Source: Saccharospirillum sp965652395
Lineage (GTDB): Bacteria; Pseudomonadota; Gammaproteobacteria; Pseudomonadales; Natronospirillaceae
DNA: 64,000 bases
Direction of reading: 5' to 3'
Assembly (NCBI GenBank): GCA_965652395.1
Contig: CBFGUW010000004.1
Coordinates: forward strand, 62,001 to 126,000
The number at the start of each line of letters is the position of its first letter. Position 1 is the stretch's first letter. The position numbers and the translations under genes were made by a program. Under the pieces are notes generated by a model, which was not told the origin of the DNA, ran no database searches, and saw only the letters and a list, made by a program, of their open reading frames with translations. Positions 1-9,317 of the stretch are shown one piece after another.

Positions 1-1184
1 ATCTTGTCCGGGAAGCGACGCTCGAGAGGCGTCATCGAATCGATAATCGCCCCCATCTGCTTGAACTGCTTCTCCGCACCCTGCATCTGATTCATGGCCG
101 CACCCATCTGGCCCATGCCAGGCAGTTTATCGACCATGCCCATCAGCCCGCCCATGTTATCCATCTGGCGCAGTTGTTCGCGGAAATCCTCCAGATCGAA
201 CCCTTTACCTTTCTTGAGCTTGCTGGCCAATTTCTCAGCCTTGCTCTTATCGACCTTGCGCTCGACCTCCTCGATCAGCGACAGCATATCGCCCATGTCG
301 AGGATACGGGACGCAATACGATCCGGGTAAAAGGTTTCCAGCGCCTCGGTTTTCTCACCCACACCCAGGAACTTAATCGGCTTGCCGGTGATATGACGCA
401 CGGAAAGCGCCGCACCACCCCGGGCATCACCATCGGCCTTGGAGAGCACGACACCCGTCAACGGCAGAGCCTCATTGAAGGCCTTGGCCGTATTGGCCGC
501 GTCCTGGCCCGTCATCGCGTCCACAACAAAGAGCGTTTCCACCGGCTGAATAGCCTGATGCAACGCCTTGATTTCGGCCATCATGGCTTCGTCGATGGCG
601 AGGCGCCCGGCGGTGTCCACCAGCAGCACATCCGCATATTGTTTGCGGGCCGCATCCACGGCGCCGTTGACGATATCTACCGGCTTCTGACTCACATCAC
701 TCGGATGGAACAACGCGCCGACATCACCAGCCAGGGTTTCCAACTGCTTGATCGCCGCCGGACGATAAACGTCCGCCGAGACCACCATGACCTTTTTCTT
801 TTCACGCTCACGCAGGAACTTGGCCAGCTTGGCGACCGTTGTGGTTTTACCCGCACCCTGCAAACCAGCCATCATGATGATCGCCGGAGGTTGGGTGCTC
901 AGATTCAGCGGCGCACCCTCTTCCCCCATGACATGGACAAGTTCGGCATGCACAATTTTCAGAAACTGCTGGCCAGGATTCAGAGCCTGAGACACTTCCG
1001 TGCCGACGGCGCGCTCGCGTACCCGGTCAATGAACTCCTTGACCACCGGCAGAGCCACATCGGCTTCCAGCAGAGCCATGCGGACTTCCCGCAAAGTGGC
1101 TTTAATATTGTCTTCGGTCAGCTTCGCCTGACCGGAAATCTGCTTCAGCGTCTGCGACAGACGCTCTGTAAGACTCTTAAACAT
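1..1184 (-). CDS. ffh: Signal recognition particle GTPase Ffh (3' end beyond window)
   Basis: Binds 4.5S RNA and signal sequences and delivers ribosomes to FtsY at the inner membrane. The 394 visible codons (usual length about 455) cover the N-terminal helical bundle, the GTPase domain and the start of the M domain. Visible motifs are the P-loop GLQGAGKTTT at residues 107-116, DTAGRL, and the SKADGDARGG guanine-recognition region. The C-terminal M domain is cut by the window edge. The start is ATG at 1184, giving the usual MFKSLTERL. It is divergent from ypjD, an arrangement common in gammaproteobacteria. Identification is secure. Confidence 0.97.
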   Translation of the reverse strand, partial: MFKSLTERLSQTLKQISGQAKLTEDNIKATLREVRMALLEADVALPVVKEFIDRVRERAVGTEVSQALNPGQQFLKIVHAELVHVMGEEGAPLNLSTQPPAIIMMAGLQGAGKTTTVAKLAKFLREREKKKVMVVSADVYRPAAIKQLETLAGDVGALFHPSDVSQKPVDIVNGAVDAARKQYADVLLVDTAGRLAIDEAMMAEIKALHQAIQPVETLFVVDAMTGQDAANTAKAFNEALPLTGVVLSKADGDARGGAALSVRHITGKPIKFLGVGEKTEALETFYPDRIASRILDMGDMLSLIEEVERKVDKSKAEKLASKLKKGKGFDLEDFREQLRQMDNMGGLMGMVDKLPGMGQMGAAMNQMQGAEKQFKQMGAIIDSMTPLERRFPDK

Positions 1185-1404
1185 CGTTGCTTCCGTGGGT
1201 TGGCAATGGGCTGGAGTATATCAGCGCAAGGGCTTCCTGTACTATGGGCGGGCGGCCCGAAGTCAACCCATCGAGAGTGGTCTTCAGGCTGAAATACCGC
1301 CCAAACCGAATATTGGGAATGGCTATCATTTGTGCGACACTAAGCCCCTCATTATCAGTACGACGCTGCATATATTGCGTCGAGCCAATAAGGAATCCTG
1401 CTGA

Positions 1405-2199
1405 ATGCTGATCTGGATCGCCATTCTGGGCTATTTCATCAGTGGTGTGGTGGCCCTCCGCGGCCTTTATCGTGTGCAAATACCCGACCGGCGCGTGTTG
1501 TTCTGGCCCGCTACGCTGGGTGTTCTGGCTCACCTTTCAACGCTGGCTTCCGAGATTATCGTCTCCGGGGCGCTGCAAATTGGCTTTCTCAATGCCGCCT
1601 CCGTGATCACTTTCTTTGTCGTTTCGGTGCTTCTGATCAGTGGCTGGTCCAAACCGTTGCACAGCCTGTTCGCCTTTGTATTCCCGGCAGCAGCTGCCAT
1701 CATGGTCGTTGCCGTGCTTGCCCCTGAAGATTACGTTCCGCGGCTGTACAAACCCGGATTGGTGCTGCATGTATTCCTTTCCATGCTGGCTTACAGCGTG
1801 ATCACCATTGCCACCTTACTGGCGGTGCTACTTGGCACCCAGAACCGACAACTGCATGGGCACCACCTCGAGAGCCGATTGAATCGCTTTCTGCCCCCCC
1901 TCCAAACGATGGAAAGACTGCTGTTCGAATGGTTGATGATTGGTTTCGTACTCCTGACCGCATCCATGATTTCCGGCGGTGTTTTTGTCGAGAACCTCTT
2001 TGCCCAGCATCTGGTTCATAAAACTATTCTGACCATTATTGCCTGGTTCTTCTTCGCGGCGCTGCTCTTTGGTCATTTTTACCTGGGCTGGCGCGGAGCC
2101 CTGGCCAGCCGACTGACGCTGATCGGCTTCGTTTGCCTGATGCTGGCCTTTTTCGGCTCCAAATTCGTGTTGGAGTATTTACTGAGCTCCTATGCCTGA
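1405..2199 (+). CDS. ypjD: YpjD/CcsA-family inner-membrane protein
   Basis: A 264-residue, almost wholly hydrophobic protein with about eight predicted membrane segments. It resembles the CcsA/CcmC/HemX cytochrome c assembly superfamily. The position between ffh and a CorC-type protein is the classical ypjD locus. The family is usually linked to haem handling or cytochrome assembly, but YpjD itself has no settled biochemical role. ATG at 1405 follows an AGGA-like site. The next gene on this strand begins about 170 bp later behind its own promoter. Confidence 0.88.
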   Translation: MLIWIAILGYFISGVVALRGLYRVQIPDRRVLFWPATLGVLAHLSTLASEIIVSGALQIGFLNAASVITFFVVSVLLISGWSKPLHSLFAFVFPAAAAIMVVAVLAPEDYVPRLYKPGLVLHVFLSMLAYSVITIATLLAVLLGTQNRQLHGHHLESRLNRFLPPLQTMERLLFEWLMIGFVLLTASMISGGVFVENLFAQHLVHKTILTIIAWFFFAALLFGHFYLGWRGALASRLTLIGFVCLMLAFFGSKFVLEYLLSSYA

Positions 2200-2310
2200 C
2201 ACTCACACCAAGGGGCTCCTTAATTATCCAATTCAATGACTAAACCAGGAGGCAGAACCCCTGTTTCCCGCTTCAGATCAATTAATAGTGTGAAGAACAG
2301 CTCACTTTTC

Positions 2311-2339
2311 TTGACACAGAGAAGGTGCGCCGCTAAAAA
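2311..2339 (+). promoter_or_regulatory. Putative sigma-70 promoter of the CorC-like gene
   Basis: TTGACA at 2311-2316, a 17-bp spacer, then TAAAAA at 2334-2339. The start codon lies about 34 bp further on. The -35 is perfect and the -10 is moderate. No transcript data are available. Confidence 0.55.
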
Positions 2340-2372
2340 GCACTTTCTATTGGCGATAGAGGTTTTTACCCC

Positions 2373-3650
2373 TTGAACGAGCTACCCTTAGGCCTGCTCT
2401 TTGCTTTGCTGGGCCTGCTTCTGCTTTGTTCGGCATTTTTCTCAAGCTCGGAAACCGGGATGTTGTCACTGAACCGGTATCGATTGAAGCATCTGGCCAA
2501 TGAAGGACACCGCGGTGCCAGCCAGGCGCGTCGCTTGCTGGACGCTCCCGACCGGCTGATCAGTGCGATTCTGATTGGTAACAACCTGGTTAATATCGCC
2601 GCCGCCTCCCTGGCAACCATTATCGCCATCCGTTTAATGCCAAACCAACAGGACCTGGCCTTGGCGCTTTCCACCGTTTCATTGACTCTGGTTGTCCTGA
2701 TTTTTTCCGAAGTCACCCCGAAGACACTGGCCCAGCGCCACCCCGAGCGCATTGCCTTCCCGGCATCCTATATTCTCCGCCCGCTTATGGCCGGTTTATA
2801 CCCGGCTATTTGGCTGATCAACCTGATCGTCAAAGGCATTTTCTGGATTTTCCGCATTGGACAGGGCTCCGAGTCCAAGGACGCGCTGTCATCCGAAGAG
2901 CTGAAGACGTTGGTGAACGAATCCGGCGAAACCTTGCCGCAACAGCGCCAGAGTATGCTGCTTGGCATTCTGGAGTTGGAAAACGTGACCGTGAACGACA
3001 TCATGGTGCCGCGCAATGAAGTAATAGGCGTGGATATGGAAGAATCCGTCGACACCATTGCCGACCAGATCCGCCGCACTGAATACACCCGCTTCCCACT
3101 GTACAAAGGTGATCTGGACAAGGTGATCGGCATTCTTCACATTCGCGATGCTGCGGAGTTCCTGTACGCGGATGAGCCCAGCAAGGTGATGCTGACCAAA
3201 GCCGCGAAAGACCCCTACTTCGTGCCGGAAAACACGCCGCTCCATACCCAGCTGGTCAACTTCCAGGCACAACAGCTGCGCATGGGCCTGGTAGTGGACG
3301 AATATGGCGACATTCAAGGACTGGTGACACTGGAAGACCTGCTTGAAGAGATTGTCGGGGAATTCACCACAGATTTTGCCGACAATAAAGAGATTCACCC
3401 TCAGCGTGACGGTTCGTTCGTGATAGACGGCACGGCCAACATTCGCGAAATCAACCGGACACTCGCCTGGGAACTGCCGACCGATGGGCCCAAAACGCTG
3501 AACGGCCTGATTCTGGAACATGTCGAAGACATCCCGGATGCCAACCTCAGTATCAAAATTGACCGCTACCTGATCGAGATACTTCAGATCCGGGATAATG
3601 CGGTCATCGCCGCTCGGGTCCGGGAAATGGCTCCGGTCCGCAACGGCTGA
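2373..3650 (+). CDS. HlyC/CorC (CNNM) family membrane protein
   Basis: A 425-residue inner-membrane protein with the CNNM/DUF21 membrane domain (about residues 1-190, with SAFFSSSETGMLSLNRYRL near the start), a CBS pair (about 205-330) and a C-terminal CorC_HlyC domain (about 340-420). Relatives (YfjD/CorB type) are implicated in Mg2+/Co2+ efflux or resistance. The start is TTG at 2373; the resulting N-terminus NELPLGLLFALLGLLLL matches the expected family beginning and no better ATG lies upstream. Its place after ffh-ypjD matches the enterobacterial order. Confidence 0.9.
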   Translation: MNELPLGLLFALLGLLLLCSAFFSSSETGMLSLNRYRLKHLANEGHRGASQARRLLDAPDRLISAILIGNNLVNIAAASLATIIAIRLMPNQQDLALALSTVSLTLVVLIFSEVTPKTLAQRHPERIAFPASYILRPLMAGLYPAIWLINLIVKGIFWIFRIGQGSESKDALSSEELKTLVNESGETLPQQRQSMLLGILELENVTVNDIMVPRNEVIGVDMEESVDTIADQIRRTEYTRFPLYKGDLDKVIGILHIRDAAEFLYADEPSKVMLTKAAKDPYFVPENTPLHTQLVNFQAQQLRMGLVVDEYGDIQGLVTLEDLLEEIVGEFTTDFADNKEIHPQRDGSFVIDGTANIREINRTLAWELPTDGPKTLNGLILEHVEDIPDANLSIKIDRYLIEILQIRDNAVIAARVREMAPVRNG

Positions 3651-3689
3651 GTTCAGACTGGAGCCCGACCGGCCAACCCGATACACTTC

Positions 3690-3709
3690 GCCCCCTTCAA
3701 AGAGGGGGC
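3690..3709 (+). promoter_or_regulatory. GC-only hairpin covering the trmJ ribosome-binding site
   Basis: GCCCCC (3690-3695) and GGGGGC (3704-3709) form a six-pair stem with an 8-nt loop. The right arm is also the purine-rich sequence 9 nt before the trmJ ATG (3718). Folding would therefore hide the ribosome-binding site. It could instead be a weak terminator for the CorC-like gene, but no T-run follows. Confidence 0.4.
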
Positions 3710-3717
3710 TTGAACAC

Positions 3718-4437
3718 ATGTCATTGAACATCCGTATCGTACTGATCCAAACCTGGCACCCGGGCAATATCGGTGCCGCGGCCAGAGCCATGAAAAACAT
3801 GGGCCTGGATCAGCTTGTTCTCGTCAATCCGGTCGATTTCCCCAGCGATGAAGCCTATAACCGGGCGGGCAAAGCCACCGATGTACTGGACAATGCCCGC
3901 ATCGTCTCCACACTGGCCGAGGCCATCGATGATTGCAACCTGGTGATAGGCACCAGTGCCCGTGATCGCAGCATTCGCCTGCCCGCTCTAAGCGCCGAGG
4001 CGTGTGGACGGGAAGCGGTCACCCGCCAACAACAGTCACCGGTGGCCATTGTATTTGGCCGGGAACGCATGGGGCTTCACAACGATGATATTCAACAGTG
4101 CCACGCCCAGGTGAATATCGATGCCAACCCCGACTACCCGGTACTGAATCTGAGTCAGGCCGTACAGTTGATTTGCTATGAAGTGTTCAAAGCGGAACAG
4201 GCCCGGCATCACATACCAGCCACACCGGAGCCTTATCCCCTTCAACAGGATCTGAACCGGTTCTACGATCACCTGGAAGAAACGCTTACGGACATAGGCT
4301 TTCTCAAGGCGGACCACCCCAGCCAGACCGTTGATCACATCAAGGCGATCTTCCGGCGTGCTCAGCCGACGTCCAAGGAAATACGGATTCTACGAGGCGT
4401 TTTGACCTCCGCGCAGCAAGCCGTCAAGACTGATTGA
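3718..4437 (+). CDS. trmJ: tRNA (cytidine/uridine-2'-O-)-methyltransferase TrmJ
   Basis: A SPOUT-class methyltransferase that 2'-O-methylates position 32 of several tRNAs using S-adenosylmethionine. The 239-residue protein begins MSLNIRIVLIQTWHPGNIGA. It has the knot-forming segments VAIVFGRERMGL and VLNLSQAVQL typical of TrmJ/TrmH proteins. Start ATG 3718 is preferred over an in-frame upstream ATG at 3598, because the extra 40 residues overlap the preceding gene and look unrelated. Its tail overlaps the convergent ATP-grasp gene by 14 bp. Confidence 0.95.
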   Translation: MSLNIRIVLIQTWHPGNIGAAARAMKNMGLDQLVLVNPVDFPSDEAYNRAGKATDVLDNARIVSTLAEAIDDCNLVIGTSARDRSIRLPALSAEACGREAVTRQQQSPVAIVFGRERMGLHNDDIQQCHAQVNIDANPDYPVLNLSQAVQLICYEVFKAEQARHHIPATPEPYPLQQDLNRFYDHLEETLTDIGFLKADHPSQTVDHIKAIFRRAQPTSKEIRILRGVLTSAQQAVKTD

Positions 4438-5356
4438 GGTGTATGTTGCCGTCAGCGACGGGTCCTTTCCGGCTGATCGCTATGTTCCAATGACTCCCCA
4501 AATCATGATCGAAACGGGTGGGCGTGATCGCCCCCCGGCCGCGCGCCGGGTAATTGGTGAGCTCTCCCAAGTACAACCGCTCGGGTGTATGGTAAAAATC
4601 CACTCGCACATAATCCAGATCACCGGCCAATCGCTCAGCCAATGCAAGCATTTCCTCCAACCGCTCGGGACGGGCAACATCGCCGCCGGGAGGGCGCTTC
4701 CAACTGAAAGGCAACTTTTTCCAATTGGCGTCGTAGAGAGTGCGGGTCATATTTTGGTGGCGATCCTGATCTACCTGAATGAAATGGCATTTTCCGTGGA
4801 TCATATTCAGTTTGTAATCCGCAGGGACATTACCCTGGTCATCCACCAATAGGGGCTCGACCAATATTTTTCGCTTGGTGCCACGATAAGCCCTTTCATG
4901 AGCCCGCCAGCCGTAGGACATCGCCATCCATCGACGGCACTCCCGGATAATGGCGGTGGGATCGATATCGCTTTTATCCTTCACGATCCAATTGTTTCCG
5001 GAACCATGGTTGGATTTGATAACAAATGACCGGGGCAAGTCATCAAACGGGAGGGTGTCGGGCTTGTCGGTTACATAGAGCAATGGAATCAGCAGTTGCT
5101 CCCCCGCCTGCTCCCCCAACACCTCTTTGACATAGGTCCGCATGGTGTATTTATCCGCCAGTACCCTCAACAGGGGATTCCGGTCGTATATTTTTTTCCA
5201 GCAGATTTTCTCATTGAAACTCAGGGGCTCTTTTAAATTCAGCGGGTAGCCATGGGCCCGTTGAAAGCGCTTGCGTTCCAGATAATAGCCGGTGAACTTG
5301 TCCAGGCGGGACATCAGAATATCTTCTATATTGCGGAGGCGGGTTTTTAACTGCAT
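4424..5356 (-). CDS. TupA-like ATP-grasp protein
   Basis: A 310-residue protein of the TupA-like ATP-grasp family, which is often found in exopolysaccharide or teichuronopeptide loci and probably forms amide bonds or modifies glycans. Supporting segments are SFNEKICWKKIYDR near the N-terminus, FVIKSNHGSGNNW (nucleotide-binding region), ILVEPLL, and the C-terminal YVRVDFYHTPERLYLGELT with the acidic metal-binding residues. It stands alone, with no glycosyltransferase beside it, and is convergent with trmJ. The substrate cannot be inferred from the sequence. Confidence 0.8.
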   Translation of the reverse strand: MQLKTRLRNIEDILMSRLDKFTGYYLERKRFQRAHGYPLNLKEPLSFNEKICWKKIYDRNPLLRVLADKYTMRTYVKEVLGEQAGEQLLIPLLYVTDKPDTLPFDDLPRSFVIKSNHGSGNNWIVKDKSDIDPTAIIRECRRWMAMSYGWRAHERAYRGTKRKILVEPLLVDDQGNVPADYKLNMIHGKCHFIQVDQDRHQNMTRTLYDANWKKLPFSWKRPPGGDVARPERLEEMLALAERLAGDLDYVRVDFYHTPERLYLGELTNYPARGRGAITPTRFDHDLGSHWNIAISRKGPVADGNIHLNQS

Positions 5357-5460
5357 CTACATCTACTTCGCGAACGGGACTGGGCTGTCTAATTTTTGTT
5401 CGCGAAGTATAGCGGATGTCTCGGAAAGGCGATAGCCGCCCCCTGCTTTTGGGGCGACGG

Positions 5461-6090
5461 TTAGTGGGAGGCCTGACGCTCCGGCGCGGCATCGGCAAAT
5501 GCCTTCCGGGTGTTGGCAGCATGGTAGATATCACGCAATCGCGGGTAACGGTCCATATCCACTTCGAACCGGTACGCATTGTAGACCTGAGGCACCAGAA
5601 CCAAGTCGACCATACTCAATTGGTTGCGAAAGAACCATTCACCACTGCCATAGCGGCGGGCTTGCGATTCCAGGGCTGAGAACCCGGTTTCCACCCAATG
5701 CCGATACCAGTTGTTAACCTGATGTTCCGACGCCTGGAATTGACTGCGCAAACGTTTCAATACACGCAGGTTATTCAACGGATGAATGTCACAGGCAATA
5801 TCCTGACACAGGGCACGCACCCGGGCGCGGTCGATTGGGTCGGTGGGCAGCAGCCGGGGGGCGGGAGTCTGTTCATCCAGGTATTCCAGTATGGCGAGCG
5901 ACTGGTGCAACAGCCCCGGCTCCAGGTCGAGAGTCGGCACCAGCCCGGCCGGGTTCAACGATTGATATTCACCCTGCTGGGCACCGATGCGCAGGTCCAC
6001 GGGAATATGATCGGCTTTGAGTTTTTTCAGGTTCAGAGCAATACGAACACGGTAGGCGGCCGAAGACCGCCAGTAATCATAGAGTTTCAT
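5461..6090 (-). CDS. maiA: Maleylacetoacetate isomerase (zeta-class GST)
   Basis: Glutathione-dependent cis-trans isomerisation of maleylacetoacetate to fumarylacetoacetate in tyrosine breakdown. The 209 residues start MKLYDYWRSSAAYRVRIAL, including the SSxxxRVRIAL active-site segment of zeta GSTs (Ser9/Ser10, Arg14). LNPAGLVPTL is the thioredoxin-fold cis-Pro region. The start at 6090 is chosen because the further in-frame extension runs into fahA and is not family-like. It is the last gene of the leftward hpd-hmgA-fahA-maiA operon, 14 bp after fahA. Confidence 0.94.
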   Translation of the reverse strand: MKLYDYWRSSAAYRVRIALNLKKLKADHIPVDLRIGAQQGEYQSLNPAGLVPTLDLEPGLLHQSLAILEYLDEQTPAPRLLPTDPIDRARVRALCQDIACDIHPLNNLRVLKRLRSQFQASEHQVNNWYRHWVETGFSALESQARRYGSGEWFFRNQLSMVDLVLVPQVYNAYRFEVDMDRYPRLRDIYHAANTRKAFADAAPERQASH

Positions 6091-6104
6091 ATTCCCTCCA
6101 AAGC

Positions 6105-7100
6105 CTAACGGGCGTCGCCGGGGTAATGCTGAACCACCTGATCGATAACGCCAAAAATGCTTTGCCCTTGCTCGTCCGTCATCTCGATCCGTATGCGGTC
6201 GCCAAATTGTAGAAAAGGCGTCTCCGGTTGGCCGTGGTCGATCATTTCCAGCATCCGTTTTTCGGCCAGGCAACTGGAACCTTTGGACCGATCATAGTTC
6301 GACACCGTGCCTGATCCGATAATCGTGCCCGGACCCAGCGGTCGTGTTTTCGCGGCGTGGGCCACCAATTGGGCGAAATTGAATGTCATATCCACACCCG
6401 CTTCCGGGGCACCAAACACTTCGCTGTTCAACCAGGTGCGTAGTGGTAAATGCACCTTGGACCCATGCCAGGCAGAGCCCAGTTCATCGGGCGTGACCGC
6501 TACCGGCGAGAAGGCACTGGAAGGTTTGCTTTGGTAAAAACCGAACCCTTTGGCCAGTTCACCGGGAATCAGGTTTCTCAACGAGACATCGTTTACCAGC
6601 ATCAACAGCTGGATGTGCGATTCCGCCTCGCCTGCCGGTGTGCCCATTGGCACATCGTCGGTAATCACGGCGATTTCGCTCTCGAAATCGATCCCCCAAT
6701 CTTCGCTGGCCATCAGGATCGGGTCGGTTGGGGCGAGAAAGCGGTCGGAACCGCCCTGATACATCAAAGGGTCGGTCCAGAAGGTTTCCGGCATTTCCGC
6801 ACCCCGCGCTTTGCGAACCAACTCCACGTGATTCACATAGGCACTGCCATCGGCCCAATGGTAGGCGCGCGGCAGCGGGGAATGGGCCTGAGTCATATCA
6901 AAAGACTTGGCACCGTCTACCTGACCGGCATTCAAGCGGCGATACACCGCATCGAGATCGCCCACCACCTGATGCCATTGGTCCAATGCAGCCTGCAGTG
7001 TGGGGGCGATATTCGTGACAGCCACACATTGGCTCAAATCGGTACTGACGACCACCAGCTGCCCATCCCGGGTACCATTCTTAAGTGTTGCCAGTTTCAT
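6105..7100 (-). CDS. fahA: Fumarylacetoacetate hydrolase
   Basis: Final step of tyrosine breakdown: fumarylacetoacetate to fumarate and acetoacetate. The 331-residue protein carries the FAH-family metal-site region DFESEIAVITDDVPMG and the segments GFGFYQSKPSSAF and GTIIGSGTVSN. It is of the shorter bacterial type. Its ATG overlaps the hmgA stop (shared ATGA), a sign of translational coupling, and it is followed by maiA. Confidence 0.94.
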   Translation of the reverse strand: MKLATLKNGTRDGQLVVVSTDLSQCVAVTNIAPTLQAALDQWHQVVGDLDAVYRRLNAGQVDGAKSFDMTQAHSPLPRAYHWADGSAYVNHVELVRKARGAEMPETFWTDPLMYQGGSDRFLAPTDPILMASEDWGIDFESEIAVITDDVPMGTPAGEAESHIQLLMLVNDVSLRNLIPGELAKGFGFYQSKPSSAFSPVAVTPDELGSAWHGSKVHLPLRTWLNSEVFGAPEAGVDMTFNFAQLVAHAAKTRPLGPGTIIGSGTVSNYDRSKGSSCLAEKRMLEMIDHGQPETPFLQFGDRIRIEMTDEQGQSIFGVIDQVVQHYPGDAR

Positions 7101-8236
7101 GATTCAGCTCCTGTTTCCCGCCAGCTGTAGACATAATCGGGGTTTTCCACCTCGCGAATGGCCTCCCCCATCTGCAGGGCATCCCGGGTATCGATCATCA
7201 CCGCGACTTCATCGGTGAAGGTTTTCTTATGCGCTTTGCCCGCGGCAAACGCTTTGGGGTGTGGCCCATGTGGAAAACCTGCCGGGTGGAAGGTCACCAT
7301 ACCGGCTTCTATATTGTCGCGGCTGAAAAAATCCCCCGCGTGGTAAAAGAGCACTTCATCGAAATCTTCATTGGAGTGATAAAACGGAACTTTCAAGGCC
7401 CCGGGATCACTCTCGATGGGACGAGGCACAAAGGTGCACACCACGAACCGACTCGCGACAAAGGTGGAGTGAGCGCTCGGCGGCAGATGCACGCGATGGC
7501 TCATCAACGGACGGATATCACGCCAGTTCACCCGCACCACGCTGAGGTCACCATGCCAGCCTTCGGCATCAAGCGGGTTGAACGGGTAGTGAATCACGCT
7601 CACCTGATTATGGCGTTTCACCCTAACCTGCCAGGGGTCTTCGCTGTATTGGTCACGAAAGGCATCGTTAATGGCCGGGGTATCCAGCACCGAGGCATCG
7701 AAGATGGCGTGATTGCCCACCGAGCCTTTGTCCGGTAATTGGTAGTAATCGTTGGTGGCTTCGATCATCAGTACTTGCATCGGGCTGTTAATCTCAAGCC
7801 GCCACTGGGTGCCCCGGGGGATCATCACGTAATCTCCGTCGCGAACATCCAATTGGCCGTAGTCGCAGTAAAGCGACCCTTCCCCTGCATGGATGAAAAA
7901 CAACTCATCGCCATCGCTGTTCCGCACCAGATTTTTCATCGATTCGCGACAGGTCCACATCCGGTATTGGCAATGGGCGTTATGGAGCAGGACGGGAGCG
8001 TCCCAGGGGCAGACCGGAGCTTCGGGAAGCGCATTCAAATCAAAAGCACGTGGTCGCAACTCCCCTTCCCATTCGCTCCAACCGGTGGGTGCGTGGCGAT
8101 GGTGGATGTGGGTGGCTGGTCCAAAAAAACCATTGCGACCCACTTCGCGTTCATAGGGCGCTTTTTCCGGCAGATCCGCGTGGGCCTGACGGGAATTTAG
8201 CCCCTCCCGATGGGGAAAGGCGATCCATTTACGCAT
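7097..8236 (-). CDS. hmgA: Homogentisate 1,2-dioxygenase
   Basis: Fe(II) ring-cleaving enzyme that converts homogentisate to maleylacetoacetate. At 379 residues it is shorter than the roughly 430-residue Pseudomonas/human type but has the cupin core. YHSNEDFDEVLFYHAGD and FHPAGFPHGPHPKAF contain the His/Glu residues expected for iron binding. The start codon overlaps the hpd stop by 8 bp and the stop overlaps fahA by 4 bp. Loss of this gene in related bacteria leads to a brown melanin-like pigment. Confidence 0.94.
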   Translation of the reverse strand: MRKWIAFPHREGLNSRQAHADLPEKAPYEREVGRNGFFGPATHIHHRHAPTGWSEWEGELRPRAFDLNALPEAPVCPWDAPVLLHNAHCQYRMWTCRESMKNLVRNSDGDELFFIHAGEGSLYCDYGQLDVRDGDYVMIPRGTQWRLEINSPMQVLMIEATNDYYQLPDKGSVGNHAIFDASVLDTPAINDAFRDQYSEDPWQVRVKRHNQVSVIHYPFNPLDAEGWHGDLSVVRVNWRDIRPLMSHRVHLPPSAHSTFVASRFVVCTFVPRPIESDPGALKVPFYHSNEDFDEVLFYHAGDFFSRDNIEAGMVTFHPAGFPHGPHPKAFAAGKAHKKTFTDEVAVMIDTRDALQMGEAIREVENPDYVYSWRETGAES

Positions 8237-9317
8237 CTTTGATCACTCCGCGACGAATCTGGTCTTCTTCGATGGATTCGAACAACGCCTTGAAATTCCC
8301 TTCACCAAAGCCTTCGTTGCCCTTGCGCTGGATGATTTCAAAGAAGACGGGGCCGATGACGGTCTTGGTGAAAATCTGCAACAAAATACCGGAGTCTTCG
8401 GGTGCCCCATCGATCAAAATACTGAGGTCACGCAGCGCTTCCAGATCTTCACCGTGGCCGGGGATGCGCTCTTCCACTTTCTCGTAATAGGTTTCGGGTG
8501 TAGTCTGGAAGGCGGCACCTCGATTGCGCATGGCACGAACGGTTTCATAAATATTGGAGGTCGACAGGGCGATGTGCTGGATGCCCTCGCCTTTGTATTC
8601 TTTCAAATACTCTTCGATCTGTGATTTGTCGTCGCTGGATTCATTGATGGGAATACGGATTTTTCCGCAAGGGGACGTCATCGCCTTGGACACCAGACCG
8701 GTCAACTTACCTTCGATGTCGAAGTAACGAATTTCCCGGAAGTTACCAATACGCTCGTAAAAGTTGGACCATACATCCATGTTGCCGCGATGAACGTTAT
8801 GAGTCAGGTGGTCGATTAATTCCAGGCCAACGCTGTTCTCGGCCATTTTCTCTTCCCAGCCGTCATAGAATTCGAAATCGATATCGTAGATGGATTCCTT
8901 ACCGTAACGGTCAACAAAATACAGTGTGCTCTCACCGATTCCAAATACGCCGGGGATGTTCAGCTCCATCGGCCCGATCTGACCTTTAAAGGGTTTCGCC
9001 CCTTCCTTTACCGCATGCTCCAAAGCGTGGGCGGCGTTTTCAACGCGCCAGGCCATGCCGTTCACGGAAGCGCCATGGGCATGGGCAAAACTTTCAGCCT
9101 GTGAATTAGGTTCGGCATTCACGACAAAGTTGATATCACCCTGACGATATAGCCAGACATTTTTGTTCCGATGCTTGGCAACTTCCGTAAACCCCAAACC
9201 ACGGAACAATTCTTTGAGGTCCTCAATACCTTTGGCATCGGGTGCGGTGTACTCGACGAACTCAAAACCATCGGTAGCAAGTGGGTTCTCGGTGCCCTGC
9301 ATCTGTAAATTGGCCAT
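8229..9317 (-). CDS. hpd: 4-hydroxyphenylpyruvate dioxygenase
   Basis: Fe(II) enzyme that makes homogentisate from 4-hydroxyphenylpyruvate. The 362-residue protein has two vicinal-oxygen-chelate modules. The likely ligands lie in LIDHLTHNVHRGNMDVW (His), GIQHIALSTSNI (His) and GPVFFEIIQRKGNEGFGEGN (Glu). The start is ATG 9317 rather than the in-frame ATG at 9332, because GGAGAG sits just before it and the protein then begins MANLQMQGTENPL. First gene of the hpd-hmgA-fahA-maiA operon, with a 422-bp upstream region. Confidence 0.96.
   Translation of the reverse strand: MANLQMQGTENPLATDGFEFVEYTAPDAKGIEDLKELFRGLGFTEVAKHRNKNVWLYRQGDINFVVNAEPNSQAESFAHAHGASVNGMAWRVENAAHALEHAVKEGAKPFKGQIGPMELNIPGVFGIGESTLYFVDRYGKESIYDIDFEFYDGWEEKMAENSVGLELIDHLTHNVHRGNMDVWSNFYERIGNFREIRYFDIEGKLTGLVSKAMTSPCGKIRIPINESSDDKSQIEEYLKEYKGEGIQHIALSTSNIYETVRAMRNRGAAFQTTPETYYEKVEERIPGHGEDLEALRDLSILIDGAPEDSGILLQIFTKTVIGPVFFEIIQRKGNEGFGEGNFKALFESIEEDQIRRGVIKDA

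Noticed and set aside
174..1292. Long plus-strand open frame (about 370 codons) across ffh
   Set aside because: It is antisense to ffh, whose GTPase motifs are clear on the minus strand; the plus-strand translation has no recognisable domain.
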